Source: Thuidium tamariscinum
Taxonomy: Eukaryota > Streptophyta > Bryopsida > Hypnales > Thuidiaceae
Assembly (NCBI GenBank): GCA_947034885.2
Contig: OX344750.2
Span: forward strand, 10,078,553-10,142,552
Reading direction: 5' to 3'
Length of the DNA stretch: 64,000 nucleotides
A program made the position numbers and the translations under genes. The first letter of the stretch is position 1. Every line of letters starts with the position of its first letter. Shown here piece after piece: positions 60,526 through 64,000 of the stretch. Under the pieces are notes generated by a model. It searched no databases. It was not told the DNA's origin and was given only the letters and a program-made list of their open reading frames with translations.

Positions 60526-61959
60526 AGCGGTGCTATTCTGTGAGCTTGTGAACATGAGCCTGTGAGCGAAGATTAGAGATTCTGTGAGCACAGAGTTTAA
60601 AAATTTGAAGAAGTATTATAAAACTTAATTTTATTCATTAAAATTGATTCCATCTTAAAATTTGAATCAAAATTTTTTATTTCTAATAAATTTTAGTACC
60701 TATTTTTGTAGACCTATTACCGTGGTTATGTTGAAATTGGATGAAGATTCTAATTTTCAATCTTACTTAAAAGTATACATTACAAAAATGAAGAACTCAA
60801 TTGATATGAAAAATAAATAAAGATGGAATTAAGTTAATATAGAGTATTGGTTGATCATTATTCTATAGTAATGTAGATCTTTTTGAGGCCTAGGGAAAGG
60901 TACTAATGATTTTTATTGATGTATTATTATTATTATAGTTGTTTAGATTTTAGAAAGAAAATTTGTTGATAAAAATCTTTGCTACACTAAATTTTATTTT
61001 GGTTGATCATGTCTTGTAGCATTATAAGTCTTCTCAAGGCCAATAGAAGGGCATCAATTATTTCCTCTTCATTTTTAAGTCAATGGACTTGTTTAAATTT
61101 TAGAAAAAAATTTGTTTGTATGATTTCATTATATATGGAAAGAACTTAGTTGCACCAAATTTCATTTTATTCATGAGTATTTTATAGTAGCATAGGTCAT
61201 CTCAAAAGCCAATGTAGGCACCTACAGTTTTGTCTTAATGTATCAATAATGGAACTTATTAAGATTTTTTTTTTTAAAATTTTGATTGATAGGGATTACT
61301 TTTGTAAAGAATGAACTTCATTACACAAGATTATTGATTAGTTGACTCATTATCCTCTTGTTCATCCAATGAAGGGATTCATTTCTTCTTTCTTGATCCA
61401 ATGGTTGTTCTTAAAACAATACTTGTCAAGTTTTTCTAGATTTTTGTGAACACTCTCCTTGGTTTTGCTTCTTAGTAACTTTGGCGCCGAGAGGAGTCCC
61501 ACAGCTCCGATAAAATTATTATTGCAAATAAATAAATAAATAAATAAATAAAATTGGGTTGGCCGAGGGACTCCCCTCGATGTGCCGAGGGGAGTCCCAC
61601 AATTGTGGGGGAAAAAAAAATTTAATTGAAGTTGTGGGACTCCCTTCAGTGCCAAGAAGTACTAAGAAGCAAGACTAAGCAAAAATCTAAATTTGTAAAA
61701 TAACCTCATTTGATTTCAAAAAAATTATAATTAGTCACTAATTTTTTTTCTTCATAAAATCTAGAAAAGTACAATAAATGGTAAAATAAGGTTATTCAAG
61801 GGACCACGATAATAGGTCCATGATAATAGTTCCACGGTAATAGGCACTAAAATTTACCAAAGTTAATCAAATTCGGCCAAAAGTTTTAGATGGAATCTTC
61901 AAAAAATTGTGTAGGCTCGCAGGCTCACAAGCTCACAGGCTCACAAAATAGCAACCCTA
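60526..61959. mobile_element. hAT-like non-autonomous element (about 1.43 kb)
   Basis: The left end CAGCGGTGCTATTCTGTGAG matches the complement of the right end, TAGGGTTGCTATTTTGTGAG, and GTGAGC(C/T)T repeats extend inward on both sides. hAT elements typically begin (C/T)AGGG with 8-bp duplications; GGTGGGGG flanks both sides, although the flank is low complexity. No hAT transposase is visible in the AT-rich interior. Confidence 0.5.
61458..61682. mobile_element. Foldback element with nested palindromes (about 225 bp)
   Basis: The outer arms of about 45-50 bases ('tgcttcttagta', 'ggagtcccaca') are inverted with mismatches. A perfect inner hairpin, GGGACTCCCCTCG / CGAGGGGAGTCCC, lies at 61567-61598, and an (AAAT)n run near 61530. 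It sits inside the hAT-like element. Confidence 0.6.
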
Positions 61960-61965
61960 GGGGTG

Positions 61966-62816
61966 GGGGATCTTAAAATTTTAAAATGTTCTTAACTTCA
62001 TGGTAAATAGTTTTACATTCATACTCTACATATTCATGCTATGAATACATAAAAATAAGAAAAATGACTATATCTCTGCAACAATTTGATTCATACCCAA
62101 TCATGCCACCCAACTTGCAAATTCTATCATAAAACTAATCACTGTTTTCTCCTCTGGCTCCTTCAAAATGAGCTATTTTTTGCCATGGATTTCTTCACGA
62201 CCACCCACCCAAACCTCATCGCCATCTGTTCCTCAATGCATCATTCTCCAGAATTCAAGACTAAAGAATTCGTCCAGCCACCGTGACTGGCCCCCCGCCC
62301 GGTGGAGGCTCTGATGATAGCCTACACTGCACTTCGCTGTTGTTTCCACACTCCGGCTTTCAGGGGTCTTTGTTTGTTGTGTGGCATCCTGTGTCTTGTC
62401 CCCGCCAGGCTGCTTGTAGGCTGGCGTTTTTATTTTCTTACCTTGCAATTGAATTTGTTTCTTTTATGTCAAGAAAAAACACTCAAACTAAAGAATTCCA
62501 TAAGGTACATAACTGCATTTTTAATATCATATAAGTGATGATTAAAGCCATCCAATAAACAAGGCAACCATGGCAGCATACATTAAAAAAAAGTACAATC
62601 AATAATTAAAGTTACAAGTAATTTGTATTTCTTGTTTCACGGATAAGTTGATGAGTGAATTCTCAAATGTTCTCAGCGAGGGGCAGCCACCTGGCTAGTC
62701 AGGTTCTGCACATTAACCAACAACACAAACTTACGTTATAATTGAACTTAAGCTTAACTTCCTGTCGGTTGCATTTCCTTTTTTCCAGGATTCTAAAGGT
62801 CTGTTCTTACTTGCTC
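61966..62816. other. Spacer; possible retroelement tail, no gene
   Basis: 62270-62480 is GC-richer and ends in T-rich and A-rich DNA, a little like the 3' tail of a LINE, but no reverse transcriptase or endonuclease motif is present. Confidence 0.25.
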
Positions 62817-62820
62817 TTAA

Positions 62821-63742
62821 CCCCTAAAGGACCAAGAGTCCCCTCGGGGGACTTTAAGAATTCGGGCAGGTACTTGTGACTTCAATTTTTAATGAATTTT
62901 CTTGAAATTTTCACATAAGATAGAAAAACTGATTATCTCTGTGGGAATATTATTATTTTTTCAATTGGTGACCGGGAGCAAAAGTTATGCCATCTTAAAC
63001 ATAATTTTCATGTCACCGGGCAGAAAAAAAAATCTACAAAAACTTCAAAATTAAAAAATTAATTTTTTTTTCTTATAGATTTTATTTTTGTCTACAAGTG
63101 AAGCTTTGATTCATTCCATTTGGATTAGTAATGTGAAAGTTATGAACAATCTTGTTTTTCGGGCAATCTAAGCATCTTCTTGAAAAAATAACTTATTGGA
63201 TTCATTTGTGAATGCAATTTTCACAATTTTTCAAAAAAAATTGTTGGACAAGGTTGATTTTGTTTGCTAGAACAATCTCACCGTTGGGATTATTGCGTTT
63301 CAATTCCATCTATGAGATATTTGCAATTTAGTTTTTCTTTCAATCTTGGACCTACATCTATTTGACAATTTTTTAAAGAATGAAAAAAAAGTCTTTATTT
63401 TGTGATTTTTTTTCCTAAGCTCTTAGCTCAATTTCTCAATAGAAAAAAATTTAAATTCAAGGTCTGTAGTGCAAAAATATTACATAAATGGAGGACAAAG
63501 TCATTTGAAGTTGCAAACTAGAGTTTAAGAAAACTTTGTTTTCCAACTTTGAATGCTCATATCTTCCTATCTATACGGTCAAACTTCATGAAATTTTCAC
63601 CATATGATCTTAGTTAAGTAAAGTACAAGGACCTATGGTTAGATTCTAAAAATTCAGTTTTTTTGTTTTTCATGGATGAATGGAGCAGAAATGGCAGTTT
63701 TGAGTGGTTTTGGGTTGAAAAACGGCCGTGGTCCTTTAGGGG
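62821..63742 (+). mobile_element. Family B element, TTAA both sides (922 bp)
   Basis: CCCCTAAAGGACCA at the left and TGGTCCTTTAGGGG at the right, flanked by TTAA at 62817-62820 and 63743-63746. Both TIRs are identical to those of the 42179 copy. Non-coding interior. Confidence 0.75.
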
Positions 63743-63743
63743 T

Positions 63744-64000
63744 TAAGGTAAGAGGCTCAAAAAGCAATCATTTAAGCATTGATGTGCCTTTTTCATGTAT
63801 CTCTTGAAAGGGAAATATTTTTAGTTTATTTTTAAAATCAAAGAGAAATAGATGAGGAATCCAACACCAGTTGTTTCATATTATTTGAAGCATTATTGAA
63901 TTAGTTATGAATTTTCAAACATAATTTGGTATAGGTTCCTATTTGTGACCATAGGCCCTTGGAAACCCATCCATGCATACTTTGAAAAAAATCCAAGGCT
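63744..64000 (+). mobile_element. Family D-like left end running off the window
   Basis: TAAGGTAAGAGGCTCAAAAA directly follows the family B right end and resembles the starts at 46816 and 54051. The remainder is uncharacterised. Confidence 0.4.

Noticed and set aside
62270-62480. GC-richer stretch resembling a LINE 3' tail
   Set aside because: No reverse transcriptase or endonuclease motif and no clear poly-A tail with target duplication.

Overview
This window is nuclear DNA from a land plant. The evidence is a plastid-type pyruvate, phosphate dikinase gene with 20 exons, a plant receptor-like kinase with 6 exons, ordinary GT-AG introns (one GC-AG), and gene islands set in very AT-rich, repeat-filled intergenic DNA. 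I cannot fix the species. The repeat load, the unfamiliar small proteins and the lack of any familiar flowering-plant transposon make a non-flowering lineage (lycophyte or similar) possible, but this is only an impression.

Layout. 1-4.1 kb: a less AT-rich island with a hairpin that looks like a miR482/miR2118-type microRNA precursor (2205-2282) and a small gene for a protein with a Cys-rich tail (3099-3389, TATA box at 3031). 4.1-15.9 kb: AT-rich DNA without convincing genes, made largely of non-autonomous DNA transposons and tandem repeats. 16.0-22.2 kb (minus): receptor-like kinase with a short Pro/Ser-rich ectodomain. 22.3-25.6 kb: mixed DNA with one possible exon and a second copy of the kinase gene's 3' flank. 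25.6-33.9 kb (minus): complete PPDK gene, reconstructed exon by exon to 977 residues. 36.0-37.8 kb (minus): a 3-exon gene for a hydrophilic protein with an internal duplication. 39.4-40.4 kb (plus): a 2-exon gene for a 69-residue acidic protein. 40.8-64 kb: repeat-dominated DNA.

The repeat fraction resolves into at least four families of short TIR elements, found by aligning the window against itself by eye: family A (about 735-810 bp, TIR GGGTSATTGCAAGAAAC, 5-bp target duplications), family B (about 770-925 bp, ends CCCCTAAAGGACC flanked by TTAA, piggyBac-like target), family C (558 bp, TA-flanked, TIR GAGAAATTTTGAACCCTC) and family D (about 280-420 bp, TA-flanked, ends AGGTAG). There are also single foldback elements, among them a CACTA-type MITE at 14769-14921 and a hAT-like element at about 60.5-61.96 kb. 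None carries a transposase ORF here.

The clear genes are not an operon or pathway. PPDK interconverts pyruvate and PEP in the plastid, and possibly in the cytosol through an internal start; the kinase is a membrane signalling protein; the two small disordered proteins are unassigned. Intron boundaries were chosen by splice consensus, phase and family conservation, without transcript data.
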